A DNA stretch of 64,000 nt. Origin: Algicoccus sp048820935 (lineage in GTDB: Bacteria; Pseudomonadota; Gammaproteobacteria; Burkholderiales; Burkholderiaceae_B). Made by a program: the position numbers and the translations under genes. Location of the stretch: positions 124,001 through 188,000 of the forward strand of contig NZ_JBMERD010000001.1 of the NCBI RefSeq assembly GCF_048820935.1, in the 5' to 3' direction. The notes below the pieces were generated by a model. That model did not search any database. It was not told where the DNA came from and was given only the letters and a program-made list of their open reading frames with translations. Every line of letters starts with the position of its first letter. Positions within the stretch are counted from its first letter, which is position 1. This document shows, piece after piece, positions 42,967-52,469 of this stretch.

Positions 42967-44250
42967 ATGATTGCGATCACATTAACTGTTTTATTGTTGG
43001 TTCTCATGGTGCTGGGTGTGCCGGTTGGTTTTGCGATGGGCATTATCGGCGCCATTGGTCTACTGATCGTGGGCGACTGGGACATCATGATGGGCATTCT
43101 GGAAACCGTGCCTTTGTCAACGGTGAACTCCTATGAGCTCATTACCATTCCCATGTTTTTACTCATGGCTGAACTGGTCTTAAAAAGCGGTATTGCGGAC
43201 GATTTGTTTGAGGCAGCCGCCGCCTGGTTTGGTAGTGTCCGTGGTGGTCTGGGTATGGCTACCTCAGTTGCTGGTGCAGGTTTCGGTGCGATTTGTGGCA
43301 CAAGTACAGCAGCTGCTGCGACTTTGTCTGCCACGAGTTTGCCTGCCATGATCAAACACGGCTATGAACCCAAAATGGCCGCAGGCGTTGTGGCCATTTC
43401 AGGCACGCTGGCGATGTTAATACCTCCTAGCGTGATTCTCATCATTTATGGGCTGCTAGCCGAAGCCAATATTGGACGACTCTTGATTGCCGGGATTTTT
43501 CCTGGACTCTTGATTTGTCTGACAATCATTGTGACGGTTTATATCCTGGCGACTTTGGACCCCAAAGCGGCACCGACCACAGAGCCTAAATCCTGGGCTT
43601 ACAAGTTCAAATTGCTCAAAGTTGTGGGTCCCATGTTAGTCCTGATTCTGATGGTGACGGGTGTGATTTACAGTGGCATTGCCACACCCACGGAAGCGTC
43701 TGCACTGGGCGCCTTTGGTGCATTGTTAATCACATTAATGCGTAAACGTGCTTCACCACGTGATCTTTTCGATGCCACACTGCGTGCAACGCAAGGCACC
43801 TGCATGATCGCCATGATTTTGTTGGGCGCCCATGTGTTTGGTTACTTCTTTACCTTGACGGGTGTCACACAAGATTTGGTCGGTTGGGTGAGTTCGTTGG
43901 ATGCGCAGCCCTGGATGATTATGGCCGCCATCTTCCTCATGTATGTGATTCTTGGCGCTTTTATGGATCAGATCGCAATTCTGGTTCTGACAATCCCCGT
44001 GGTTCTACCTGTGGTTGTGACACTGGGGTACGACCCAATCTGGTTTGGCGTGTTGGTGATTGTGATTGCAGAGATTGGTTTACTCACACCACCGATGGGG
44101 TTGAATTGTTTTGTGGTGGCGTTTTATGCAAAACGCCCCGTGACAGAAGTCTTTGGTGGAATCTGGCCACACGTGCTGGCTCATTTTGTCGCCATCGGAC
44201 TCATGATGGCGTTTCCGCAAATTGTGCTGTGGTTGCCGTCACTGATGTAA
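42967..44250 (+). CDS. TRAP transporter large permease (DctM-type)
   Basis: 427 residues with about 12 hydrophobic segments. Family signatures are IIGAIGLLIVGD, AGAGFGAICGTSTAAAATLSATSLPAMIKHGYEP and ISGTLAMLIPPSVILIIYG. It forms the sodium-driven translocation path for carboxylic or related acids. It directly follows the small permease; GGGGAG precedes the ATG. The substrate is decided by the DctP partner and is not evident. Confidence 0.93.
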   Translation: MIAITLTVLLLVLMVLGVPVGFAMGIIGAIGLLIVGDWDIMMGILETVPLSTVNSYELITIPMFLLMAELVLKSGIADDLFEAAAAWFGSVRGGLGMATSVAGAGFGAICGTSTAAAATLSATSLPAMIKHGYEPKMAAGVVAISGTLAMLIPPSVILIIYGLLAEANIGRLLIAGIFPGLLICLTIIVTVYILATLDPKAAPTTEPKSWAYKFKLLKVVGPMLVLILMVTGVIYSGIATPTEASALGAFGALLITLMRKRASPRDLFDATLRATQGTCMIAMILLGAHVFGYFFTLTGVTQDLVGWVSSLDAQPWMIMAAIFLMYVILGAFMDQIAILVLTIPVVLPVVVTLGYDPIWFGVLVIVIAEIGLLTPPMGLNCFVVAFYAKRPVTEVFGGIWPHVLAHFVAIGLMMAFPQIVLWLPSLM

Positions 44251-44342
44251 GCCTTAGGCATTGATTCTTCAAAAACCTAAAAACCTAAAACTAAGCAGCT
44301 TTTAAATTGTCGTTAATGACCTGTCCTTTGAGGAGATTCAAA

Positions 44343-45398
44343 ATGAAAAAACAAGTCCTTCGTACCCTGACAGCCAGCCTGGCTACAGCGTTTACGCTGG
44401 GTGCTGGTCTGAGTGTCGCGCACGCAAAACCAGTCACATTGCGTGTGGCTGATATTTTGCCCAATGGTAGCTTTATCTATAACTTATCAACCAAGCCATT
44501 CATGGATGAGGTTGAAAAGCGCACCAACGGGGAAGTGACCTTTAAATACTTTCCAGGTCAGCAATTGGGTAAAGCCGCGGACATGCTCAAACTCACACAA
44601 TCCGGTGTGACTGACATTGGTTATGTCGGACCGTCCTACTTGAAAGACAAAATGCCCTTGTCGGCCGTCTTGGAGCTGCCCGGTGCTTTCTCAAACAACT
44701 CATGTGAAGGTTTTGTGGCACTTTGGAACATGACGCATGATGGTGGTTTTCTGCAAAAACAAGAGTGGGATGCACAAGGAGTGATCCCGGTGTTGGTGTT
44801 GATGACACGTCACCATATCTTTGTCTCCAAAGACAAAGATATCAATACCATGGCTGATCTTGAAGGCCTGAAAATGCGCTCAGCTGGCGGTGCCATGGCC
44901 CGTACCCAAAGTGAAATGGGCATGGTCCCCGTTGATCTTTCGGCACCAGAAACCTACGAAAGCATGTCTCGTGGCACGGTTGACGGCACATTCTGGCCTG
45001 CACAAAGCTTGTTTGACTATGGTCTAGACGATCTGGTGAAAACTGGCAGCAACAAAGACCACGTCGCAGGGATTGTGTTGACCTATTCCATTAGCAAAAA
45101 AGCTTGGGATAAACTCACACCTGAACAGCAAAAAGTGATTATGGAAGTGGGTAAGGAAGTTTCGTCCACGAGCTGCAAAAACTTTGATGAAACTGAGCAA
45201 AACGCATTGAAGAGAATTCAGGACAAAGGCGTCAAAACATTGGCCTTTAGCGATGAAGATCAGAAAAAAATGTACGAAGCCTATGATCGTTCAGCACAAG
45301 CTTGGGCTAAATCATTGGATGATCGTGGTCGCCCGGGCTCTGAAGCGTTGAAAGCCATGCGTGAAGCGGTTGAGCAGGCGAAAAAAGAAATCCAGTAA
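44343..45398 (+). CDS. TRAP transporter solute-binding protein (DctP-type)
   Basis: 351 residues from the ATG at 44343, GAGGAG 7 bases upstream. The signal peptide is MKKQVLRTLTASLATAFTLGAGLSVAHA. Mature motifs: the GQQLGKAADMLKLTQSGVTDIGYVGPSYLKDKMP helix region, LEGLKMRSAGG (the Arg that holds a carboxylate in DctP), and STSCKNFDE. A periplasmic binding protein that gives its ligand to the DctQM permeases. The cluster context suggests a 2-hydroxyacid ligand, perhaps aromatic, but this is inference. Confidence 0.92.
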   Translation: MKKQVLRTLTASLATAFTLGAGLSVAHAKPVTLRVADILPNGSFIYNLSTKPFMDEVEKRTNGEVTFKYFPGQQLGKAADMLKLTQSGVTDIGYVGPSYLKDKMPLSAVLELPGAFSNNSCEGFVALWNMTHDGGFLQKQEWDAQGVIPVLVLMTRHHIFVSKDKDINTMADLEGLKMRSAGGAMARTQSEMGMVPVDLSAPETYESMSRGTVDGTFWPAQSLFDYGLDDLVKTGSNKDHVAGIVLTYSISKKAWDKLTPEQQKVIMEVGKEVSSTSCKNFDETEQNALKRIQDKGVKTLAFSDEDQKKMYEAYDRSAQAWAKSLDDRGRPGSEALKAMREAVEQAKKEIQ

Positions 45399-45513
45399 CA
45401 CGTTGATCTAGCAGCTTGTGAATGGGTCGCCCCATCACGTCGAACAGGGGTTTGTTTGAAGCGATGGCGGCGATTGATTCCAATTTTTGATGTTTTTAAA
45501 TGAAAACAAATTC

Positions 45514-46668
45514 ATGAGCATATTCTCTTTACGTCGCGTTCAGAATATCGAAAACTTACGTCAACTGGCACGACGTCGGTTACCGCGTGCAGTATTTGAT
45601 TTTTATGATGGTGGCGCTGAAGATGAATTGACGATGAAGTTCAATCGTCAAGCATTTGATGAAATTCAGTTCATTCCTAGATTGTTACGAAATGTCTCTG
45701 AAATTGATTTGGAAATAAATTTGTTTGGCAGTCCTTGTGCCCTACCCATGATGGTGGGTCCAACTGGGGCACCTGGATTTGGTTGGCCACGTGCGGAAAT
45801 TCCATTGGCGCGCGCCTGTGCCAAGTTTGGTATTCCGTTTACGTTGTCGACCTCAGCCACAGTGTCAATCGAGGAGCTCGCACAAGAAGCACCCGGTCGA
45901 CTCTGGTTTCAGGCTTATGTGTTTCGCGATAAGCCGTTTTTAAAGAAACTAATTACCCGTGCTAAAACCGCCCAATATGAAACTTTGGTGATCACAGTCG
46001 ACATGCCGGTCGGGGGAAAACGTGAAAGGGATTTCCGAAATGATTTCGGATTACCCTTTCGCTACACTGTGCGCAATACATTAGATTTTGCGCGTCATCC
46101 AGGGTGGGTTTGGCAACAGCTGACAAATGGTTTACCTGAAATGGCGAACTTGCGAGATTTTGTGCCACAAGCAGCGAACTTAAATCAAGTGGCCTCGTCA
46201 GTCGGTAAGAGTTATGATCCCGCGCTCGATTGGGATGAGTTAAAGCGATTGCGAGATTTATGGCCTGGGTGCTTTATCGTCAAAGGTCTGCTGCATCCAG
46301 ACGACGCAAGACAGGCTAAAGCCATTGGTTGTGATGCCATTATGGTGTCCAACCATGGCGGACGCCAGTTAGACGGGGCAATCTCGGCGTTAGATGCATT
46401 GCCCGCGATTCGTGAAGCGGTTGGGGAACACTTCACATTGATTCTGGATAGCGGGATTCGACGAGGCCGTGATGTGATGGCGTCTTTGGCCAGTGGCGCT
46501 GATCTGGTTCTTTTGGGGCGCGCCACACTATACGGTGTGTGCGCAGCCGGCCAGGCCGGTGCAGAAAAAGCCCTTGAAATCCTAAGCGATGAGTTACAGC
46601 GCACGATGCGTTTAAGTGGGGTCACAACACTTGAAGAAATTGGCCCCGAATTACTTCATCGCCGCTAA
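45514..46668 (+). CDS. FMN-dependent alpha-hydroxyacid dehydrogenase/oxidase (LldD/MdlB-like)
   Basis: 384 residues from ATG 45514; an upstream ATG at 45490 is possible. Typical family blocks: NLRQLARRRLPRAVFDFYDGGAEDELTM, MVGPTGAPGFGWPRAEIPLARACAKFG, LVITVDMPVGGKRERDFRND, KGLLHPDDA, SNHGGRQLDGA (catalytic His and substrate Arg), and LDSGIRRGRDV with FMN phosphate residues. Such enzymes oxidise lactate, mandelate or glycolate to 2-oxoacids and pass electrons to quinone or oxygen. It is the last gene of the ThDP-TRAP cluster. Confidence 0.9.
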   Translation: MSIFSLRRVQNIENLRQLARRRLPRAVFDFYDGGAEDELTMKFNRQAFDEIQFIPRLLRNVSEIDLEINLFGSPCALPMMVGPTGAPGFGWPRAEIPLARACAKFGIPFTLSTSATVSIEELAQEAPGRLWFQAYVFRDKPFLKKLITRAKTAQYETLVITVDMPVGGKRERDFRNDFGLPFRYTVRNTLDFARHPGWVWQQLTNGLPEMANLRDFVPQAANLNQVASSVGKSYDPALDWDELKRLRDLWPGCFIVKGLLHPDDARQAKAIGCDAIMVSNHGGRQLDGAISALDALPAIREAVGEHFTLILDSGIRRGRDVMASLASGADLVLLGRATLYGVCAAGQAGAEKALEILSDELQRTMRLSGVTTLEEIGPELLHRR

Positions 46669-46723
46669 TCCTTAGATTCTTAGATTCACCGACTCACAGA
46701 GTTTTTGCCGATTTTGTGACGCA

Positions 46724-48217
46724 CTAAAGATTGCTCAGACCGGTCTTTTCTCGTCCTTTCAAGTCCTGCACTGCAACCCAAAGCGCAATGGTAATGACGG
46801 TCGCTATGATCAGCAAACCCACAACCATGGACACAGTCCAATCATAGTGCGACAAGCTGAAAAAGACAGCGGCCGTGATTAAAGCGATCCCCACGGACGT
46901 CCCCATGCGCTGCCCCGTTTGTAAGATGGCACCGGAACTGCCCGCATATTCCAAGGGGACTTCAGACAAAGTCAGTGCTTGGTTTGGACTGATGGTCGCC
47001 CCCTGCCCGATCCCAAAGACCCCAAGGGTCAATAAAAGCCACCAAACACTCAAACCATGTGTTGTGTTCAGAATCACCACAGCAATGGTCATGGCCAGAC
47101 CCAGTAACGCAATGGCCAGCCCACCAATCACAATCTTGCGACCCATGCGGGCAACCCGATCCCCTGCCCAGTGGGCTGAATAGGCCGAAATTAAAGCCGA
47201 AGGCACACCCACCAGACCGGACAGGAAAGCTGACCAGCCATGCCCTTCTTGCACGTAAAGAGCGACAAGCACCCAAATACTGGTCATGCCAAAGAAATAG
47301 AGTGTCATGATGACAACCCCGTTTCGAAAGCTCGGAGTGACAAATAAAGACAGATCCACCATGGGGCTATGTCCCTGACGTTTGTAGCGTTGTTCCCAAC
47401 GCACCCAGGCATACACTAGATAAAACCCAACAAACAGCAAAACCCAAAACCAGGCAGAACGTCCGGATTCCACAAATGGAAACAGAATTGCTAAAACGGC
47501 CAATGCCAGTAGCAACGATCCTACAGGATCCAACATGTACCACCAAGGGGCTCCAAAATGACGCTGTGCGACAGTCCGGCGAATCAATGGGCGTGGGAAC
47601 CAGCGCCAACCGAGAATAAAGGTCATCAAACCGATCGGCACATTCACCAGAAAGGTTAAGCGCCAGCCTAAGTCCATGCCACCCAGTTTAATGAGTAAGC
47701 CACCCATGACTGGGCCGATAGCCACGGACAAACCCACTGTCGTCCCAAAATAGCCAAAAGCTTTACCGCGCTCAGCACCTCGGAAATATTGTTGAATCAT
47801 GCCCATCCCTTGCGGACTGAGCAATCCAGAACCCACGCCTTGTAAAAAGCGCGCTGCAATCAACCAGTCCCCGCTAGGGGCAAGCCCGGCAGCAACTGAA
47901 GAAAGCGTAAAAATGGCCACACCAATCAGAAATAAACCCCCACGACCCAGAATGTCCCCTGCTCGACCTGCGGCGACCAGTACCACCCCAAAAGTCAGTG
48001 CATAACCAGATAAGACCCATTGAATTTCTGAGTGGCTGGTGTCTAACGATAAGCGGATAGACGGCAGCGCCACATTCACAATACTGACACCGACCAGCGA
48101 CATAAACATGGCCACCAGTAAAACAAACAACACGCGCCAGCGTACAGCGCTGTCTAAGCCACTGTCGAATTCAGTTTCTGAATTCATGGGTGTCGTGGCA
48201 ATTTCTTGGGCAGACAT
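46724..48217 (-). CDS. MFS transporter, DHA2-type drug exporter (14 helices)
   Basis: 497 residues with about 14 membrane segments. Motif A reads GRAGDILGRGGLF near residue 81; motif C-like GPVMGGLL and LGWRLTFLVNVPIGLMTFILG are typical of EmrB/QacA proteins. There is no EmrA-like membrane-fusion partner nearby. Expected to export drugs or other small molecules by proton antiport. It starts 397 bases from the liv-type binding protein gene, on the other strand, and could share control elements with it. Confidence 0.88.
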   Translation of the reverse strand: MSAQEIATTPMNSETEFDSGLDSAVRWRVLFVLLVAMFMSLVGVSIVNVALPSIRLSLDTSHSEIQWVLSGYALTFGVVLVAAGRAGDILGRGGLFLIGVAIFTLSSVAAGLAPSGDWLIAARFLQGVGSGLLSPQGMGMIQQYFRGAERGKAFGYFGTTVGLSVAIGPVMGGLLIKLGGMDLGWRLTFLVNVPIGLMTFILGWRWFPRPLIRRTVAQRHFGAPWWYMLDPVGSLLLALAVLAILFPFVESGRSAWFWVLLFVGFYLVYAWVRWEQRYKRQGHSPMVDLSLFVTPSFRNGVVIMTLYFFGMTSIWVLVALYVQEGHGWSAFLSGLVGVPSALISAYSAHWAGDRVARMGRKIVIGGLAIALLGLAMTIAVVILNTTHGLSVWWLLLTLGVFGIGQGATISPNQALTLSEVPLEYAGSSGAILQTGQRMGTSVGIALITAAVFFSLSHYDWTVSMVVGLLIIATVITIALWVAVQDLKGREKTGLSNL

Positions 48218-48218
48218 G

Positions 48219-48614
48219 CAACTCCTTTAATCGATCTCGACAAGCTGGGTTGTGTTGTCCTTCAGAATGTACGCTTGAGTCAGGCTCTCTCAACACAGAA
48301 GGATTAGACGTAGACAATTGTCCAGTATAAAGCGTGGCACCCTAAACCGAGTAGTTGTCCTAGGTAATGCAACGTATTCAAGCGTTCAATGAATGCGTCT
48401 TGTGTGCTCTCTCTTTTAGACCGTCATTTATTCTAAAAAATATCTCTGATTGTGCTGTCTGAAACTGTCTGCCCTGTGATTCGAAGCTTTTTACTCACGT
48501 GAGTAAGGTTGTCCAGTATAGTGAGCAAAAGTCCGTAGAGACTGATTAAAAGTCCGTAGAGACTGATTATAAAACTGACAGAGTTGTCATGTGTTTAATA
48601 ACGAGGAGACTGGT
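48219..48614. promoter_or_regulatory. Repeat-rich divergent regulatory region
   Basis: The 397-base spacer between the MFS and liv operon genes has three structured elements: a perfect 16-base palindrome TTACTCACGTGAGTAA (48491-48506); the 12-mer TTGTCCAGTATA at 48318-48329 and again at 48509-48520; and a 21-base exact tandem duplication at 48527-48547 and 48548-48568 starting AAAAGTCCGTAGAG. No coding potential or RNA gene is apparent. GAGGAG for the liv gene follows at about 48603. Confidence 0.6.
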
Positions 48615-49802
48615 ATGTTGAAGAAAAAGCATGTACTTGCATTGAGTGTCTTAACGACAAGCTTGGCATTTTGTATGCCTGGTTATGCAAAGGACTCCGT
48701 TAAGATTGGTGCTGTTTTGCCGATGACAGGCAATGCAGCGGTGTTTGGTGAGAAGTTTCAAGCAGCGTATGGCATGGCTGTCGATGAAATTAATGCAGCG
48801 GGTGGCATTAACGGTAAAAAACTTGAGTTGATTATTGAGGATTCTCAAGAAAAACCGGCTATGGGCAAAACCGCCACTGAGAAACTCGTTTCAAATTCAG
48901 ACATTATGGTCTTGACGGGTGGTCGCTCGTCGGGTGTGACGCTGGTTGAAGCACAGGTTGCAGAAGAAAACCAGACACCCTATCTGATTGACCATGGCTC
49001 AAGTGACTTGGCGACACGCTCGGGCTATGAGTATGTGTTTCGGATGAACCCAACCGCTGGCATGTACCCCAACACCCTTAAAGAGTATTTCAAAGACAAC
49101 AAACCCAAAACAGTTGTTCACGTCAACGTCGATAACGCGTATGGCGAGGCAATCTACGATTACGCCCTCAAGGACTATATGAAAGATGAGGGTATCAACT
49201 ACGAAGTCATCAAGTACGCGGGTGGCCAGCTCGACTTGAAACCCATCATGGTGAAAGCCAAAAGCTTTAATCCCGATATCGTCATTATGACTGCCGGGGA
49301 TGACAACGATGCCACACAGTTGATGAAGGCCGCACAAGAAGCTGATTTGTCACCAGAACTCTTTGTGGGCACGGGTGCAGGCCACTCCATCATGGGTTTT
49401 GCAACCCAGGCGGGTGATTTGTCTGAAACAGTGTTGACCGCAGGACCTTGGCATGGTGATCGCAGTCAAGAGAAATTCCAAGCTTTTCATAAGAATTTCA
49501 CGGATAAATATAAACATGAACCCGGTGAACATGAAGTTGAAGGTTATGCCGCCATCTATGTCTTGGCTGATGCGCTGAGTCGAGCCAATCCCATGACACG
49601 CGATGGGGTACGTGACGCATTGTCTAAAACGGATTTGTTGACCGTCTTTGGTCCAGTGAAGTTTGAAGCATTTGATGGGTATACCAATCAAAACCGGGCG
49701 CTCACAGACTTGTCGCAATGGATCGACGGCAAGATGGTGACGGTCTATCCGAAAGATCAGGCACAAGCCGAGATCGTTAAATTCCCGGGCTGGAAGCGTT
49801 AA
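48615..49802 (+). CDS. livK: Branched-chain amino acid/urea-type ABC substrate-binding protein
   Basis: 395 residues from ATG 48615 (GAGGAG upstream; the frame is open to 48591). The signal peptide ends near MPGYAKDSVKIG. The Peripla_BP_6 fold shows KIGAVLPMTGNAAVFGEKFQAA, AAGGINGKKLELIIEDSQEKPAMG, and a hinge near VIKYAGGQLDLKPIMVKAKSFNPDIVIMT. Ligands in this family include leucine, urea, short-chain amides and aromatic acids, and cannot be told from sequence alone. It opens the livKHMGF operon. Confidence 0.88.
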   Translation: MLKKKHVLALSVLTTSLAFCMPGYAKDSVKIGAVLPMTGNAAVFGEKFQAAYGMAVDEINAAGGINGKKLELIIEDSQEKPAMGKTATEKLVSNSDIMVLTGGRSSGVTLVEAQVAEENQTPYLIDHGSSDLATRSGYEYVFRMNPTAGMYPNTLKEYFKDNKPKTVVHVNVDNAYGEAIYDYALKDYMKDEGINYEVIKYAGGQLDLKPIMVKAKSFNPDIVIMTAGDDNDATQLMKAAQEADLSPELFVGTGAGHSIMGFATQAGDLSETVLTAGPWHGDRSQEKFQAFHKNFTDKYKHEPGEHEVEGYAAIYVLADALSRANPMTRDGVRDALSKTDLLTVFGPVKFEAFDGYTNQNRALTDLSQWIDGKMVTVYPKDQAQAEIVKFPGWKR

Positions 49803-49898
49803 TCACAAACCACTGCGCAAGTACCCCACGGTATTTGCGCAGATTCGCTTCATCACGTTTCTTCGATCATTGCCTGACTGATCTATGGACGGACTATC

Positions 49899-50774
49899 AT
49901 GATTCAGACTTTTTTTGATGGACTCATGATTGGCGGAGTCTACGCCATCATTGCGTTGGGGCTGACACTCATTTTTGGTGTGATGCGCGTGATTAACATG
50001 GCGCACGGTGAGTTCGTCATGATCGGCATGTTTATCAGTTACTTTCTATTTCAAACAGCGGGTTTTGATCCGTTTGTCAGCATCTTTATCACTGCACCAG
50101 TCTGTTATCTGATCGGGTATTACCTCTACAAGTTTTTTGTTGAAAAAGTTCGCGAAGGTGGCGAAGAAAATACATTACTGCTCACAGCCGGGGCCAGTAT
50201 CTTGCTGGTGAACGTTGCTGCCCTGCCCTTGTTTGTGGGTCCTAACTTTTTGCGTCTGACTGGATCTGGGCTTTATTGGCAAAACCGAATCTGGCATATC
50301 TTTGGAATCACTTTTAATGCGTCGTTACTGGTAGGCTTTTTTGTCACGATCATCTTGATCTTCTTACTGAATCTGCTGCTAAGACGTACTGACTTGGGAC
50401 TGGCCATGCGTGCGGCTGCTCAAAACCCACAGGCTGCACAAATCGTTGGCATTAACGTTTCTGTTATTTCAGGCATTACGTTTGGTTTAGGGGCTGTGTT
50501 TGCAGGTGTTGCCGGTGGTGTGCTCTCAACCACCTACCCGATTTATGCCGCCATTGGACCTCTCTTCTTAGTTAAAGCTTTCATCATTGTGGTGCTTGGC
50601 GGGATGGGCAGTATCCCAGGGGCTGCGATTGGTGGCTTGGTGCTTGGTTTAGTCGAAAGCTTTGGGGCGACCTACATTGATGGCGGCACCGCTTACCGCG
50701 ATGTGTTCGGTCTGGTGCTGTTCTTAATTGTGTTGCTCTACAGACCCCAAGGTTTGTTTGGTAAAGGAGCGTAA
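49899..50774 (+). CDS. livH: LivH-type ABC permease
   Basis: 291 residues, about eight membrane helices. FDGLMIGGVYAIIALGLTLIFGVMRVINMAHGEF is the strong LivH N-terminal signature, and AAQNPQAAQIVGINVSVISGITFGLGAVFAGVAGG is the ATPase-facing loop. It pairs with LivM in the inner membrane. It lies between livK and livM with a 4-base gap to the latter. Confidence 0.93.
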   Translation: MIQTFFDGLMIGGVYAIIALGLTLIFGVMRVINMAHGEFVMIGMFISYFLFQTAGFDPFVSIFITAPVCYLIGYYLYKFFVEKVREGGEENTLLLTAGASILLVNVAALPLFVGPNFLRLTGSGLYWQNRIWHIFGITFNASLLVGFFVTIILIFLLNLLLRRTDLGLAMRAAAQNPQAAQIVGINVSVISGITFGLGAVFAGVAGGVLSTTYPIYAAIGPLFLVKAFIIVVLGGMGSIPGAAIGGLVLGLVESFGATYIDGGTAYRDVFGLVLFLIVLLYRPQGLFGKGA

Positions 50775-50777
50775 ACC

Positions 50778-51737
50778 ATGAAAACTTGGATACCCTCCTT
50801 AATCGTTGCCGCGCTTTTAGCTTGGATTATTCCGGCGGTTGCGAACATTCATATTTATTCAATCGTCATCACCATTCTGATCTGGATCATGCTGGGTCAG
50901 GCTTGGAACCTATTGGGTGGTTTTACCGGACAGGTTTCTTTTGGGCATGCCATGTTTTTAGGCGTAGGGGCCTATACGTCCATGTTGCTGGTGAATAGTT
51001 TGCAGCTGGATATGGCATTGACCTTGCTGCTCAGCGGTTTGCTGGCTGGGCTTTTCTCCTTGGTGGTTGGCTTTTTTCTGTTTCGCCTTAAAGGTCCCTA
51101 CTTTGCCTTAGGGACACTGGCATTTGCTGAAATTGTGCACATTGTTGCTCGCAACTTAAAAGGAGTCACTAACGGGGGCGAAGGCATTTTGCTCGTTAAA
51201 AGACCGACATTTTTTGGGATTCAGATCTTCACAAAAATGGAGTATTTCTTTGTCGCATTACTGCTGACCACGCTGGTTTGCTTGTTTTGTTATTTCCTAA
51301 TGCGCTCTAAAACGGGATACACCTTTATTGCGATTCGGGAAGATCAGGAGTCTGCCGAAGCCATGGGGATGAACTCCAGCCTTGTCAAAAGCAAAGCACT
51401 TTTTATCAGTGCGTTTCTGGCTGGACTCGCAGGTGGTTTTTACGGTTTATATAACAAGTTCATTGATCCTGACATGACGTTTACCGTGCCATTATCTGCA
51501 GAAATGATCTTTGTGACCGTGATTGGTGGGATTGGGACTATTTTGGGGCCCATTTTAGGTTCAACCTTGCTGATTGCTTTACAAGAATATCTGAAGACAG
51601 TGCATTTCTTGCAGGCATTTCCTTCACTTTATCTAATCGTCTACGGCCTACTGATTATGCTGGTGATTGTGTACTTACCGGGCGGCATGGTTCAGGGATT
51701 GCGTCAATTGCGTGATCGCATCACGAGAAGGAGTTAA
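50778..51737 (+). CDS. livM: LivM-type ABC permease
   Basis: 319 residues, about eight or nine membrane helices. ILIWIMLGQAWNLLGGFTGQVSFGHAMFLGVGAY is the LivM signature and AIREDQESAEAMGMNSSLVKSKALFISAFLAGLAGGFYG is the EAA-like loop that meets LivG/F. It forms the transmembrane pore with LivH. Confidence 0.93.
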   Translation: MKTWIPSLIVAALLAWIIPAVANIHIYSIVITILIWIMLGQAWNLLGGFTGQVSFGHAMFLGVGAYTSMLLVNSLQLDMALTLLLSGLLAGLFSLVVGFFLFRLKGPYFALGTLAFAEIVHIVARNLKGVTNGGEGILLVKRPTFFGIQIFTKMEYFFVALLLTTLVCLFCYFLMRSKTGYTFIAIREDQESAEAMGMNSSLVKSKALFISAFLAGLAGGFYGLYNKFIDPDMTFTVPLSAEMIFVTVIGGIGTILGPILGSTLLIALQEYLKTVHFLQAFPSLYLIVYGLLIMLVIVYLPGGMVQGLRQLRDRITRRS

Positions 51738-51740
51738 ACG

Positions 51741-52469
51741 ATGGCGATTCTTCAAGTCAATGGTTTAACGAAACGTTTTGGTGGTGTGACCGCAGTCAGC
51801 GATGTGTCATTCAGTGTAGAAGAAGGTCGCATTCTGGCACTGATTGGCCCCAACGGAGCTGGTAAAACGACTTGCTTTAATATGATTGCCGGAGCTTTTG
51901 CGCCCACTGAAGGTCAAGTACATTTCAAAGGCAAGGATGTCACCAATTTCAAATCGTATCAGCTCAATGCGCTTGGGATGGCACGCACCTTTCAGGTCGT
52001 CAAGCCCATGGCAAAATTATCGGTTTTTGAAAACTTGATGGTCGCTTGTTTGGCAAAAAGCCGAAATATTCGCCAAGCACGCCAAAAAGCGCAAGTCGTC
52101 CTTGAGCGCACTCACCTTGAGAATCTGGCTGAGCATCTTGCTGGTCAATTGTCGATCGGCAACTTAAAGCGGCTTGAAGTGGCTCGTGCGCTAGCGACTG
52201 AGCCAGACCTTTTGCTTATGGACGAGCCCATGGGCGGATTGACACCGCCCGAAGTGACGCAAGCGATTGAACTGATTAAAAGCATCAGAGATCAAGGCGT
52301 GACGATTGTCCTGATTGAACACATTATGAAAGCTGTAACGGCCGTCGCAGACGACATTGTCGTTTTATGTAATGGTGAAATCATTGCCAATGGCAAGCCT
52401 GATGTGGTGCTGAAAAATCACGCTGTGATTAAAGCCTATCTGGGAGAAGGTTATGTTGCGAGTCACTGA
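51741..52469 (+). CDS. livG: LivG-type ABC ATPase
   Basis: 242 residues. Walker A is GPNGAGKTT (36-44), the Q-loop leads TFQVVKPMAKLSVFENL, the signature is LSIGNLKRLEVARALA, and Walker B is LLLMDEPMGGL with switch His near EHIMKAV. It drives import with LivF. Its stop overlaps the livF start by 17 bases. Confidence 0.93.
   Translation: MAILQVNGLTKRFGGVTAVSDVSFSVEEGRILALIGPNGAGKTTCFNMIAGAFAPTEGQVHFKGKDVTNFKSYQLNALGMARTFQVVKPMAKLSVFENLMVACLAKSRNIRQARQKAQVVLERTHLENLAEHLAGQLSIGNLKRLEVARALATEPDLLLMDEPMGGLTPPEVTQAIELIKSIRDQGVTIVLIEHIMKAVTAVADDIVVLCNGEIIANGKPDVVLKNHAVIKAYLGEGYVASH

Noticed and set aside
48527..48568. The 21-base tandem repeat read as a CRISPR remnant
   Set aside because: There are two adjacent copies with no spacer, no cas gene in the window, and no palindromic repeat form.
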